This document shows positions 1 through 7,886 of a stretch of 64,000 bases of DNA, piece after piece. Origin of the DNA: Planococcus sp. PAMC 21323 (GTDB lineage: Bacteria; Bacillota; Bacilli; Bacillales_A; Planococcaceae); contig NZ_CP009129.1 in assembly GCF_000785555.1 (NCBI RefSeq), forward strand, positions 310,001 to 374,000. The letters are read 5' to 3'. The notes beneath the pieces were generated by a model, which worked only from the letters and a program-made list of their open reading frames with translations, searched no databases and was not told the DNA's origin. How positions within the stretch are numbered: the first letter of the stretch is position 1; every line of letters begins with the position of its first letter. The position numbers and the translations under genes were made by a program.

Positions 1-729
1 TACATGCGCGAATTAGCAATCGGCGGTACGGCAGTAGGAACAGGTATCAATGCTGATCCAACTTTCGGCCCTTCAGTTGCTGAATTCATAAGCGAAGCAG
101 TGGGAACTTCTTTCACTTCTGCAGAAAACAAATTCCATGCACTGACAAGCCATGATGAAATGGTTTACACGCATGGTGCGATTAAAGCTTTAGCAGCAGA
201 TGCGATGAAAATTGCCAACGACGTACGTTGGTTAGCTAGTGGACCTCGTAGCGGAATCGGTGAAATCACCATTCCAGCAAATGAACCAGGAAGCTCGATT
301 ATGCCAGGTAAAGTAAATCCAACGCAAAGCGAAGCATTGACGATGGTTGCGGCTCAAGTAATGGGTAATGATGCAACAATCGGCTTTTCTGCAAGCCAAG
401 GAAACTTTGAATTGAACGTTTTCAAACCGGTTATTGCCTATAACTTCTTGCAATCTGTACGTCTTATGACAGATAGCTTAAATAGCTTTAACGATCATTG
501 TGCAATTGGCATCGAGGCAAACCTTGATATTATCCAAAACCACGTAAGCAATTCATTGATGCTGGTTACAGCATTGAACCCGCATATTGGTTATGAAAAT
601 GCGGCGGCGATTGCGAAACAAGCTCATAAAGATGGTACAACCTTAAAAGAATCAGCTGTAAACAGCGGACATTTAACTGCTGATCAGTTTGATGAATGGG
701 TGAAACCAGAAAACATGGTAGGCAAATAA
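1..729 (+). CDS. fumC: Class II fumarate hydratase, C-terminal part (5' end outside window)
   Basis: The reading frame is already open at base 1, so only the last ~242 residues are present. It carries the fumarase/aspartase superfamily signature [11 protein letters not shown] (about residues 97-107 of the visible part), followed by the helical region and C-terminal small domain expected of FumC. Class II fumarase interconverts fumarate and malate in the TCA cycle as a cytoplasmic homotetramer. The '[10 protein letters not shown]' segment upstream fits FumC better than aspartase or argininosuccinate lyase. A strong terminator follows directly, so it is the last gene of its transcript. Aspartase is the main alternative and is less likely. 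Confidence 0.93.
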   Translation, partial: YMRELAIGGTAVGTGINADPTFGPSVAEFISEAVGTSFTSAENKFHALTSHDEMVYTHGAIKALAADAMKIANDVRWLASGPRSGIGEITIPANEPGSSIMPGKVNPTQSEALTMVAAQVMGNDATIGFSASQGNFELNVFKPVIAYNFLQSVRLMTDSLNSFNDHCAIGIEANLDIIQNHVSNSLMLVTALNPHIGYENAAAIAKQAHKDGTTLKESAVNSGHLTADQFDEWVKPENMVGK

Positions 730-738
730 TAGACGAAA

Positions 739-766
739 GCGGCCGGTATTTCCCGGTCGCTTTTTT
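739..766 (+). terminator. Intrinsic terminator of fumC
   Basis: GC-rich stem (GCGGCCGG pairing with CCGGTCGC, one G-U pair) followed by a run of six T, ten bases after the fumC stop codon. Confidence 0.85.
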
Positions 767-880
767 ATTTCAGAAAAAATTGATGCTAGCTCTAAACACC
801 GAAAATCATTATGTGCTAAAGGGTTTTACATAAGTCATGGCGAACTAGTTACAGTAATAGCAAAATTAAAGAGGTGTATT

Positions 881-1543
881 ATGCAAAAATCATTTGTGAT
901 GTCATGGAGTGGCGGGAAAGATTCAGCACTCGCTTATTACCGAGCGGTATTAGACGGGCATGTGCCGCTAGCGTTATTTACAATGTTCGAAGAAGACGGG
1001 ACTAAATCACGGTCACATGGGTTGCCCATTAAAGTAATGGAAGCGCAAGCTGAACGTATGGGTTTGCCTTTAATAATTGGCAAAGCTAGTTGGTCGGGAT
1101 ACGAAAAGGAATTTATCGAACAGCTAAAAATCTTTAAAGCACAAGAAATCGAGATGGCTGTTTATGGCGATATCGATTTGCAGGATCATTTAGATTGGGT
1201 AGTGAAAGTTAGCGCTGAAGCAGAGATGGGTGTTCTTCATCCACTTTGGCAAGAACCACGCAAATCATTATTGAAAGAGTTAATTGAAGAAGGCTTCAAA
1301 GCTATTATTACGGTTGTGGATACAAGCCGACTAGATGAGCGATTTTTAGGGCGTGAGTTTACGCATGAGTTAATCGATGAACTAGAAGCGGCAGGTGTTG
1401 ACGCATGTGGAGAAGAAGGCGAATTTCATACAATTATCGTTGATGGACCTATTTTTGTAGAACCTGTACCTATTCAATTTGGTGAAAAGATTCATGCTGG
1501 AAATTACGCGATATTGGAAGTAGAACTTCATTCAGAGGAGTGA
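881..1543 (+). CDS. Dph6/MJ0570-type ATP pyrophosphatase (PP-loop family)
   Basis: 220 aa. The N-terminus has the PP-loop motif SGGKDS (residues 10-15), which binds ATP in adenine-nucleotide alpha hydrolases. The body resembles the diphthine-ammonia ligase (Dph6)/MJ0570 family, with the conserved 'CGEEGEFHT' segment near residue 180. In eukaryotes and archaea the family amidates diphthine on EF2. Bacteria lack that pathway, so the bacterial substrate is unknown; amide or thioamide formation by AMP activation is an inference. GAGGTG precedes the ATG. The downstream GNAT gene starts 7 bases after the stop, so the two are probably co-transcribed. Confidence 0.8.
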   Translation: MQKSFVMSWSGGKDSALAYYRAVLDGHVPLALFTMFEEDGTKSRSHGLPIKVMEAQAERMGLPLIIGKASWSGYEKEFIEQLKIFKAQEIEMAVYGDIDLQDHLDWVVKVSAEAEMGVLHPLWQEPRKSLLKELIEEGFKAIITVVDTSRLDERFLGREFTHELIDELEAAGVDACGEEGEFHTIIVDGPIFVEPVPIQFGEKIHAGNYAILEVELHSEE

Positions 1544-1549
1544 TTGTGG

Positions 1550-2545
1550 ATGATTCGAATTATGGGGATGGAAGAAAAGCATATTCGGCAAATGTCTGTG
1601 TTGCTAGCAAAGCGGCACGAGCGAGAACGGAAAATTTTTAACTTTCTACCTGAAAGATTTGAAGAAATCGATGACACAGAAGAAGTATTGCGAAAATTAT
1701 TAGAACGCCCTTACATTAATGGCATTGTAGCGGTTAGAGAAATTGATGTCATTGGCTATTTACTTTACGAATTCAAAGAAGACGCCAGACACGGGCGCTA
1801 TGTATGGATGGACTATGAATCAATTGCCATCAGTGAACATGAACATCCACGGTTATTGAGACTGCTATATGCAAATGCAGGTGCGGAATGGATTAAGCAC
1901 GGCTATTTCCAACATATGTTAATGGCACCTCTTGGCGATGAGAAAGTTATCGATCAATGGCTAGACCAATCGTTTGCGTTTGACCAAAAATATGGAATTT
2001 TATCATTAGATAATTTCGAACCTAAAAACGGCACCGTTCCGAAATTAGAATTTCGTAAAGGCAGTAAAGAAGATTCGCCACTCTTAAAGAAAATGGCCAT
2101 GTGGAATAGCATACATCAATCTACAGCTCCTTCTTGGTTACCGATCACACGAGAAACGTTGGAAAATGTCAAAGAAAGTTATGAAGCTTTGGCAGAGGAC
2201 CAAGCTGCTTATTTGTGGTTAGCTAACCAAGGCGATCGAATTGCTGGATTCCATGTGTATTTCCGGAAAGAAGAGCGTTTAAGTTTAGTGATTCCGGAAA
2301 AGTGTGTAGTACTTCCAGCGGCTTCGACAAATCCAGAACTTCGTGGAAGAGGCGTAGGGCGTGCATTGGCAAATCATTGTTTTGAAGAAATGAAAAGTCA
2401 GGGTTTTGACTATATTTATGCAGACTGGCGTACAGCGAATCAGTTGGCTTCTTATTTCTGGCCGCGTATGGGCTTTCAACCAATTATGGTCCGAATGATA
2501 AGGCAAATTGACCCGCGCATTGCTTGGGCACACGGAGAAGAGTAA
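1550..2545 (+). CDS. GNAT-family N-acetyltransferase (two-domain size)
   Basis: 331 aa. The C-terminal half holds a GNAT core: 'NPELRGRGVGRALANHCFEE' matches acetyl-CoA-binding motif A (R/Q-x-x-G-x-G/A), followed by a motif-B-like 'ANQLASYFWPRMGFQP'. The N-terminal half looks like a degenerate second GNAT-type fold with no clear CoA loop. Substrate unknown. I chose ATG 1550 over the in-frame TTG at 1544 because AGGAG (1536-1540) is 9 bases from the ATG and only 3 from the TTG. It follows the PP-loop gene closely and is closed by a bidirectional terminator. Confidence 0.8.
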   Translation: MIRIMGMEEKHIRQMSVLLAKRHERERKIFNFLPERFEEIDDTEEVLRKLLERPYINGIVAVREIDVIGYLLYEFKEDARHGRYVWMDYESIAISEHEHPRLLRLLYANAGAEWIKHGYFQHMLMAPLGDEKVIDQWLDQSFAFDQKYGILSLDNFEPKNGTVPKLEFRKGSKEDSPLLKKMAMWNSIHQSTAPSWLPITRETLENVKESYEALAEDQAAYLWLANQGDRIAGFHVYFRKEERLSLVIPEKCVVLPAASTNPELRGRGVGRALANHCFEEMKSQGFDYIYADWRTANQLASYFWPRMGFQPIMVRMIRQIDPRIAWAHGEE

Positions 2546-2568
2546 AGAAAACAACTAAAATCGATAGC

Positions 2569-2612
2569 AAAAGCCGACGACTGCTCAAGACGGAGCAGTT
2601 GTCGGCTTTTTT
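2569..2612. terminator. Bidirectional terminator between convergent genes
   Basis: Long hairpin (AAAGCCGAC-GA-CTGCT / AGCAG-TT-GTCGGCTTT) with A-run before and T-run after. It overlaps the stop of the minus-strand lipoprotein gene and serves the GNAT gene as well. Confidence 0.85.
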
Positions 2613-3171
2613 AGTCGTTTACTTTAAAGTCAATTTGCGCAGTGATGTCGTAATCTATTTTAGAACCATCCAAATCCTGAGTGAAAAAATCTGCGTGTCC
2701 AGTCATTTTATAATAACCGAAAGGAAAGTTATTGTCTGAAATGCGCTGAACAAAATTAACGTAAGCTTGGTCGTCTTCTACGCTATAACTACCGATACCT
2801 ATATAAGCTTCTTTTAGAGGTTCTCCTTTTGTTAAGATAGTAACGAGCAAAGGCTCATTCATAGTGTAGCTTACAGAGAAGTCTCTTGTTTCTTCGTAAA
2901 TAAGGAAATAAAAAGGTGAAGCGGCATGGAAAATTTCAATACTGTCGGAATCGCCGGTATATTCCAATTCTGCATACACGTCTATACTTTCACCTTCTGT
3001 ATATTGTTCTTTTTCTGTAACTAAACGGTAAGTAAAGTCATCTTGTATTGTTTCAGCTTGAGGAGTCGTTACCTGAAAATCAGCTAAATCACCCTGTGTT
3101 GTTGGAGAGACTCCGCAGGCAGATAGCAATAAAGTAAAGCCAATACTTCCTACAATTGCAAAAGGTTTCAT
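2611..3171 (-). CDS. Secreted lipoprotein of unknown function
   Basis: 186 aa from the ATG at 3171, chosen because TAAAGGAGGT lies 9 bases upstream; a longer frame exists but has no such site. The N-terminus is a lipoprotein signal peptide with lipobox LLSAC at about residues 15-19, so it should be lipidated and anchored on the outer face of the membrane. The mature part is acidic and predicted beta-rich ('YTEGESIDVYAELEYTG'), reminiscent of immunoglobulin-like domains in Bacillus envelope proteins; I cannot assign a family. It lies downstream of the M15 peptidase gene on the same strand with a 60-base gap and probably shares its transcript. Confidence 0.7.
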   Translation of the reverse strand: MKPFAIVGSIGFTLLLSACGVSPTTQGDLADFQVTTPQAETIQDDFTYRLVTEKEQYTEGESIDVYAELEYTGDSDSIEIFHAASPFYFLIYEETRDFSVSYTMNEPLLVTILTKGEPLKEAYIGIGSYSVEDDQAYVNFVQRISDNNFPFGYYKMTGHADFFTQDLDGSKIDYDITAQIDFKVND

Positions 3172-3231
3172 AACGATACGACCTCCTTTACAAATCAGAC
3201 GAAATAGGGCGCACATCCGTTACAAAAAGGA

Positions 3232-3792
3232 CTACTTGATTTTATCTTCAGGGCGCCATCCTTGTTGCAAATCGCGAATCGACAAACCAAAAGTCATCTC
3301 GAGATGAGGATAATCTTTAAAGCGTTGCCAATCGCCTCCCCAGTCAAATCCAAGGCTTTTGCCAATCGCCGCAACTTCAAACCAGTCGCTTTTGCCGTTA
3401 CCATTGTCATCTCGCTCTATATCCCAAACTACAGAACCATCATCTAGTCGCAGCGCGTAGTCAATAGCTAGGCCGTAGTTATGGTAAGACTCGCCAGCTG
3501 CTGCATAAGTGACGATAGCGCCAGGCATATTGCGTCCTTGATTGTGCAGGCCTTGCTGTTCTTCGGGTGAACGATAACCATCTGTAATTATTAGATCAAT
3601 TCCGAGTTCAGCAGCTTTAGCTACAAGAAAATCGCGGTTTTCTTCTACAATAGGGTACAGTCCAGAAGGTGCCGGACGATTTTCTAACTCTTCACGGAAC
3701 GCTAATTCAGTTTCTATCCATATAAATAAAAAAACGCCAATAGTCAGTAGAAACAAAATGGAAAAAGCAGTTTTCAATTTTTTCAAAATCAT
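3232..3792 (-). CDS. M15-family peptidoglycan peptidase (VanY/CwlK-like)
   Basis: 186 aa. An N-terminal hydrophobic segment (about residues 8-26) is a signal anchor, placing the catalytic domain outside the cell. The domain has 'SYHNYGLAID' (H and D zinc ligands), an 'IITDGYRSPEEQ' segment and the terminal 'PHLEM', together the M15 D-Ala-D-Ala carboxypeptidase / L-Ala-D-Glu endopeptidase zinc site. It likely trims cell-wall peptides. Start is uncertain: the ATG at 3792 is only one base from the GAGGTG site, while a TTG two codons later (3786) has a better 7-base spacing. It is first of a two-gene unit with the lipoprotein. Confidence 0.8.
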   Translation of the reverse strand: MILKKLKTAFSILFLLTIGVFLFIWIETELAFREELENRPAPSGLYPIVEENRDFLVAKAAELGIDLIITDGYRSPEEQQGLHNQGRNMPGAIVTYAAAGESYHNYGLAIDYALRLDDGSVVWDIERDDNGNGKSDWFEVAAIGKSLGFDWGGDWQRFKDYPHLEMTFGLSIRDLQQGWRPEDKIK

Positions 3793-3891
3793 TCACCTCT
3801 ATCGATTCCATTGTAGCAAAAATCACTAAAAGAGTATCGTGGTGGAGAATTTGGTACGATAGGATAAACAAGCAGAGAGGGGATAAAATGA

Positions 3892-4623
3892 ATGGTAATC
3901 GAATTAATGAAAGCACACGCTTCTGTTCGTGATTATAAAGAAAAACAGTTAACGCGAGGAGAAGTCAGTGAACTAATAGAAGCAGCGCAACATGCAGCTT
4001 CCTCACATTTTGTTCAAGCGTATTCCATAGTTTGGGTAACAGACCCAGAAAAACGCAAAAAATTAGGGGAACTTTCGAAAAACGCAAAACAAATGGAAGG
4101 TGCAGGAGCGGTCTTCTTGTTATGTGCCGATTATAACCGGTTGCAGCACGCCGGGAAACTTCAGGGGCAAGACATCGTTTTTGATCAAGCAGAAAACTTA
4201 CTAGTAGCTGTGACAGACGTCGGACTGTTAGCGCAAAACTTGGTACTCGCAGCAGAATCTAAAGGCTACGGCATTTGTTATATCGGCGGTGTCCGTAATG
4301 ATATGGCAGCTATTAGTGAATTAGTTGGATTGCCTGAAGGCGTTTTTCCTGTCTACGGTTTAACGATCGGTGTTCCAAATGAAGCAAATGGAGTAAAGCC
4401 ACGTTTACCGGTCGAAGCCATATTGCATGAAAATGAATACGATGAAGCTAAATATGAAACGATCTTACCTGAATATGACCAAACGATTCAATCCTATTAT
4501 GAGAGCCGTGGCTCAAACCAAAAATCGGCTACATGGACACAGCAAATGGCTAGTTTCCTTAGCAAGCCGCATCGCAAAGACTTAAAAGATGTACTGGCGA
4601 AAAAAGGCTACCATTTTAAATAA
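3892..4623 (+). CDS. NADPH-dependent FMN nitroreductase/flavin reductase (NfsA/NfrA family)
   Basis: 243 aa, usual length for oxygen-insensitive NfsA/NfrA flavoproteins. N-terminal 'HASVRDYKEKQL' (FMN phosphate contacts), 'AASSHFVQAYSI' and central 'GYGICYIGGVRND' are family hallmarks. It reduces nitro compounds, quinones or free flavin with NADPH in the cytoplasm as a homodimer; the physiological substrate is not visible here. GAGAGGGG at 3875-3882 serves the ATG at 3892; another ATG at 3888 is out of frame and gives only a short peptide. An SDR gene follows after 36 bases. Confidence 0.88.
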   Translation: MVIELMKAHASVRDYKEKQLTRGEVSELIEAAQHAASSHFVQAYSIVWVTDPEKRKKLGELSKNAKQMEGAGAVFLLCADYNRLQHAGKLQGQDIVFDQAENLLVAVTDVGLLAQNLVLAAESKGYGICYIGGVRNDMAAISELVGLPEGVFPVYGLTIGVPNEANGVKPRLPVEAILHENEYDEAKYETILPEYDQTIQSYYESRGSNQKSATWTQQMASFLSKPHRKDLKDVLAKKGYHFK

Positions 4624-4659
4624 GTTAGACTTAGAGCCGAAATAACAGGAGGGAAGTCA

Positions 4660-5274
4660 ATGAAAATCGCACTATTTGGAGCAACTGGCCGCGTTGGAGG
4701 AGAAATCCTAAAACGGGCTTTAGCAGACGGTCATGAGGTAAAAGCATTGGTCCGTTCAGAAAAATTACAAGCACATCCGAACTTGGAAGTGATCATTGGC
4801 GATGTACGAAACGCAGAAGACATTGAAAGAACAATCACCGGAACGACAGCTGTTTTCAGTGCAATTGGCACTGACCGTACGACCACTTTGTCAGATGCTG
4901 CTCCTTTAATCGTCAACTCCATGAAAAAAAACGATGTTCAACGAATCATTTCCATTGGGACGGCGGGAATTTTAAATAGTCGGCTAAGTCCTGGACTCCT
5001 TCGCTATGAAGGCGGCGATTCAAAACGAAAAATGACATTTGCAGCTGAAGAGCATGAAGCAGTTTACCGCATGTTTGAAAAAACATCACTTTACTGGACG
5101 ATTGTTTGTCCTACCTATTTGCCAGACGGTGAAGCACGTGGCAACTACCGGACAGAAAAAGATTTTCTGCCTATGGAAGGGAAAGAAATTACAGTAGGTG
5201 ATACGGGAGCGTTTGCTTATCGACAATTAGAGTCACAAGAATTTCTACAAAGCCGCGTCGGATTGGCTTATTAA
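4660..5274 (+). CDS. Atypical SDR, NAD(P)H-binding protein
   Basis: 204 aa. It starts with a Rossmann fold glycine motif GATGRVGGE (residues 8-16) and continues as an atypical short-chain reductase of the NmrA/BLVRB/YwnB type ('VFSAIGTDRTT', 'IISIGTAGI'). Such proteins bind NAD(P)H and act as flavin/biliverdin-like reductases or redox sensors; which applies is not evident. It lacks the classical YxxxK pair. GGAGGG sits 8 bases before the ATG. It lies between a nitroreductase and a membrane hydrolase on the same strand, so a redox-defence role is a reasonable inference only. Confidence 0.75.
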   Translation: MKIALFGATGRVGGEILKRALADGHEVKALVRSEKLQAHPNLEVIIGDVRNAEDIERTITGTTAVFSAIGTDRTTTLSDAAPLIVNSMKKNDVQRIISIGTAGILNSRLSPGLLRYEGGDSKRKMTFAAEEHEAVYRMFEKTSLYWTIVCPTYLPDGEARGNYRTEKDFLPMEGKEITVGDTGAFAYRQLESQEFLQSRVGLAY

Positions 5275-5298
5275 TATGTCGAACGAGAAGGTGATTTG

Positions 5299-6021
5299 AT
5301 GAAGAAGTGGCTGCTCTGGATTGGTATAAGTATTTTGGCGTTACTAGTAATCCTTGTCGCAGGTTTTATCATCTACGCCCAATTTGATTATGAACCGAGT
5401 GCTTTGTTGAACGAAGAGGTAGATTTAACTGAGATTGAAAAAGACGATGCAGGATTAATCTTCCAACCGGAATCGCCAAATGGGAAAGGAATCATCCTTT
5501 ATCAAGGAGCTAAAGTTGAAAAAGAAGCATATGCCTATTTGGGTCAGTCGCTAAGTAAAAAAGGCTTTGTCGTATCGATTCCTCAGCTACCCTTGAATTT
5601 TGGGATTCTTGGTGCAGGAACTGCAGATGACGTGATTGACGAATATAAGGAAGTAGAAGAATGGTTTGTTGGAGGTCATTCCTTAGGAGGAGTCGCCGCT
5701 TCTTTTTATGCGGAAACGCCATCTCCAAAACTAAAAGGCTTGTATTTTTTAGGTTCCTATCCAGCCAGTGACTTTTCGCAAAGCGATTTAGCGATGTTAT
5801 CAATCTACGGAGAATTAGATGGCTTGTCGCAAGTTGAAGATATCGAAGACAATAAGAAATTATTTGTTGAAGACAGTGTTTTTGTGGAAATAGTAGGAGG
5901 CAATCATGCGCAATTTGGTTTATACGGTGAACAAAAAGGCGATAATTCAGCTGAAATTACACCCCTGGAACAACAAGATCAAGTGATAGAAGCAATAACG
6001 ACATGGATAAACAAAAACTGA
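5299..6021 (+). CDS. Membrane-anchored alpha/beta hydrolase
   Basis: 240 aa. Residues about 4-28 form one membrane segment; the rest is an alpha/beta hydrolase with nucleophile elbow GGHSLGGVAAS, an acid in 'YGELDGLS' and catalytic His in 'GGNHAQFG', giving a complete Ser-Asp-His triad. It is probably extracytoplasmic and tethered to the membrane; substrate unknown. I chose the ATG at 5299 over the TTG at 5296 because AAGGTG is 5 bases away from the former and 2 from the latter. A strong terminator follows. Confidence 0.78.
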   Translation: MKKWLLWIGISILALLVILVAGFIIYAQFDYEPSALLNEEVDLTEIEKDDAGLIFQPESPNGKGIILYQGAKVEKEAYAYLGQSLSKKGFVVSIPQLPLNFGILGAGTADDVIDEYKEVEEWFVGGHSLGGVAASFYAETPSPKLKGLYFLGSYPASDFSQSDLAMLSIYGELDGLSQVEDIEDNKKLFVEDSVFVEIVGGNHAQFGLYGEQKGDNSAEITPLEQQDQVIEAITTWINKN

Positions 6022-6049
6022 CTCGGAGATCCCGAGTCAGTTTTTTTTT
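6016..6049 (+). terminator. Intrinsic terminator of the hydrolase gene
   Basis: CTGACTCGG/CCGAGTCAG stem with short loop and nine T. It overlaps the hydrolase stop codon. A near copy of this hairpin stands at 6288-6319. Confidence 0.85.
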
Positions 6050-6150
6050 AGCTTGTAGACAAAAGAGGTATTGAAATAGTCTTGATCCGATACATCTTTG
6101 CTTACATATACATTTTGAAAGTCTGAGAAATGTCTTTCTATTATAGACGC
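6037..6150 (-). pseudogene. Possible C-terminal gene remnant (~37 codons)
   Basis: Read on the minus strand, about 37 codons before a stop at 6037 look protein-like ('IIERHFSDFQNVYVSKDV', 'DYFNTSFVYKLKKN'), similar in style to the tail of a soluble enzyme such as a methyltransferase. There is no start codon with a ribosome site; upstream the frame runs into the palindromic repeat 6153-6240, whose translation is low complexity. I read it as the end of a gene cut by the repeat. Family assignment is not possible from 37 residues, and it may be non-coding. Confidence 0.35.
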
Positions 6151-6152
6151 TA

Positions 6153-6240
6153 GCGCTGGCGCGTCCACGGGGTAGACGAAGCAAGAAGACAGGTGGTTTT
6201 CCTGGCTTCTTGCGGGAGTCATCCCCAAAGCGACCAGCGC
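6153..6240. repeat. Long imperfect hairpin, probable dispersed repeat
   Basis: Nested inverted repeat: outer arms GCGCTGG (6153-6159) and CCAGCGC (6234-6240), GGGG opposite CCCC inside, and inner arms GCAAGAAG (6181-6188) and CTTCTTGC (6206-6213). Composition and sequence style ('TTCTTGCGGGAGTC') resemble the palindromic repeats scattered through Bacillales genomes. It lies between two look-alike terminators and next to a gene remnant. Confidence 0.6.
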
Positions 6241-6287
6241 GGTTTTATTTTCTCACACTATGCAATTGGACTTTGTCTAAAGCCTTT

Positions 6288-6319
6288 ACTGACTCCGAGA
6301 TTCTGAGTCAGTTTTTTTA
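6288..6319 (+). terminator. Second, near-duplicate terminator hairpin
   Basis: ACTGACTC/GAGTCAGT arms and seven T in the plus direction, close in sequence to the terminator at 6016-6049 although no plus-strand gene ends here. Probably a duplicated end left by insertion of the intervening DNA. Confidence 0.65.
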
Positions 6320-6571
6320 TAGTTTAAATATAAAGAACGCCAGAAAGATAGAGACAATGACGAATGTGTTCACGATGTAAGAAGAGCGTTTACTAACAGG
6401 CTGATCAAGTGATGGAAACCGTTCGACAACGCGCATGGCTCCGTAAATAAGAGCGGCTAAAATTAAGAGCGTCACGATCAAGTTCATGTCGTAGATGCGA
6501 ACGTCAATAAAACGGATTAACACAACGGAAAAGGCTAGAATAATACCGTTAACTAAATTTTTTTGTTTCAT
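6317..6571 (-). CDS. Small membrane protein of unknown function
   Basis: 84 aa with three hydrophobic segments (about residues 7-24, 29-45 and 63-82), a basic N-terminus and a basic loop 'FPSLDQPVSKRSSY'. No enzyme motif. It overlaps the upstream methyltransferase gene by four bases (ATGA), so the two are translationally coupled and probably conserved as a pair. Function unknown. Confidence 0.65.
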   Translation of the reverse strand: MKQKNLVNGIILAFSVVLIRFIDVRIYDMNLIVTLLILAALIYGAMRVVERFPSLDQPVSKRSSYIVNTFVIVSIFLAFFIFKL

Positions 6572-7725
6572 AAGTACTCCTTTAATTCATTTTCTAAGAA
6601 AGGTTTCGCCGACAACAAAGAAGTAAATTGCTGATAGCGTTCAAATTGACCAGGGCCGGGTTTTTTACCCGTTTTATAAGCACGGATCAAAATGTTCTTA
6701 GGTGTATGTTCCATATCGATAAACTCCATTAATTGTGTTTCATAGCCAACAAGCGACAGTAGTTCCGCGCGAATCGAGTCAGTAGCAAGAGCGCTGAAAC
6801 GTTCTTTGATCAGCCCGTGTTGAAGCATAATGCCAAGTTCAGGTGCATCGATTTGGCTATTCAATTCATGCTGACAACAAGGAACGCTGAGGATGACTTT
6901 TGCATCCCACTTTACAGCGCGTGATAGCGCCATATCAGTAGCTACGTCGCAAGCATGTAAAGTGACCACCATGTCTACTGTAGATTCATCATTGTAGTCG
7001 TTAATGTCGCCAACTAGAAACTCAAGTTGTTCATAGCGCAGATCTTGCGCAATCTGCTGACATTCCTCGATGACTTCTTTTTTTAAATCGAGTCCAGTAA
7101 CGCGAAGGTTTAAGCCTTTTTCAATGCGTAAATAATGGTAAAGGGCAAAAGTTAAATATGATTTTCCAGAACCAAAATCAAGTATGCGAACAGTTCGATC
7201 TTGTGGTAAATAAGCAAGCGAATCGTCGATAAATTCAATAAAACGATTGATTTGACGGAATTTGTCGTATTTCTGCTTTTTAACTTTGCCATCTGGACTT
7301 TGAACACCTAGACGCACAAGGAATGGGTACGGAATCCCATCTTCTAATAAATACTGCTTTTTGCGATTATGTGAAAGTTCCACTTTTTGAGTGCCTGTTT
7401 GTTCAGTTTTCCAACTCACTTTGGATTTTTTGGATAACTGAATTTGAATTTTTTCTTCTGTGAATTGAAAAAGCGCTTGGCGAAAATCAATGAATAACGA
7501 GGCTAATTTCGTTACAGCTAATTCTATAGGCAAGTTTTCGTGTTTTAATACATGTTCATGTTGGTATTCAAATTGAATAAAATAATCCTTTTTTATTTCG
7601 ACGGGCTTTAACTTAATTCGTTTGATGTCATTTGACTTTAACCGCGGTTGACTGATTGTAGCTGAAACAAGTTGCTTTTGTAAAAATCGTTCTGCTAGTT
7701 GTTCGTTCATTGTTTGTAAGTCCAT
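6568..7725 (-). CDS. Class I SAM-dependent methyltransferase (rRNA/tRNA-type, CCQH motif)
   Basis: 385 aa. The middle has a SAM-binding Rossmann motif 'RILDFGSGKSYLTFALYHYL' (about residue 183), followed by 'GLDLKKEVIEEC' (acidic loop contacting the ribose), 'TLHACDVATDMAL' and 'VPCCQHELN'. The CCQH segment is seen in a conserved methyltransferase group related to METTL25. The N-terminal ~150 residues are basic and may bind RNA. Substrate unknown; RNA is an inference. GGAAGG stands before the ATG. The first gene of a two-gene minus-strand unit with the 84-aa membrane protein. Confidence 0.8.
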   Translation of the reverse strand: MDLQTMNEQLAERFLQKQLVSATISQPRLKSNDIKRIKLKPVEIKKDYFIQFEYQHEHVLKHENLPIELAVTKLASLFIDFRQALFQFTEEKIQIQLSKKSKVSWKTEQTGTQKVELSHNRKKQYLLEDGIPYPFLVRLGVQSPDGKVKKQKYDKFRQINRFIEFIDDSLAYLPQDRTVRILDFGSGKSYLTFALYHYLRIEKGLNLRVTGLDLKKEVIEECQQIAQDLRYEQLEFLVGDINDYNDESTVDMVVTLHACDVATDMALSRAVKWDAKVILSVPCCQHELNSQIDAPELGIMLQHGLIKERFSALATDSIRAELLSLVGYETQLMEFIDMEHTPKNILIRAYKTGKKPGPGQFERYQQFTSLLSAKPFLENELKEYL

Positions 7726-7856
7726 GGGTTGATTCCTTCCGTTCTGTGTAATGGTTTTAGTTTAGCACGCAGTGTACATGAAGCGCGAGCTGTCTGTTTT
7801 TTTAAAAATCGACTGAGTCCCATTAATTTGGAATTTTGTGATAATATAAAGTGGAT

Positions 7857-7870
7857 TGAAAACGTTTTCA
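7857..7870. promoter_or_regulatory. cre site (CcpA operator)
   Basis: TGAAAACGTTTTCA matches the cre consensus TGWNANCGNTNWCA at every fixed position and is fully palindromic. It lies 17-30 bases before the acyl-CoA ligase start, downstream of an AT-rich promoter region, a position that fits carbon catabolite repression by roadblock or promoter occlusion. Confidence 0.8.
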
Positions 7871-7886
7871 AATAGGGGGATGTATT

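Noticed and set aside
1544-1549. TTG start for the GNAT gene
   Set aside because: The SD is only 3 bases away; the ATG at 1550 is correctly spaced.
3888-3890. ATG at 3888 as start of the nitroreductase
   Set aside because: Out of frame with the nitroreductase; the ATG at 3892 gives the family N-terminus.
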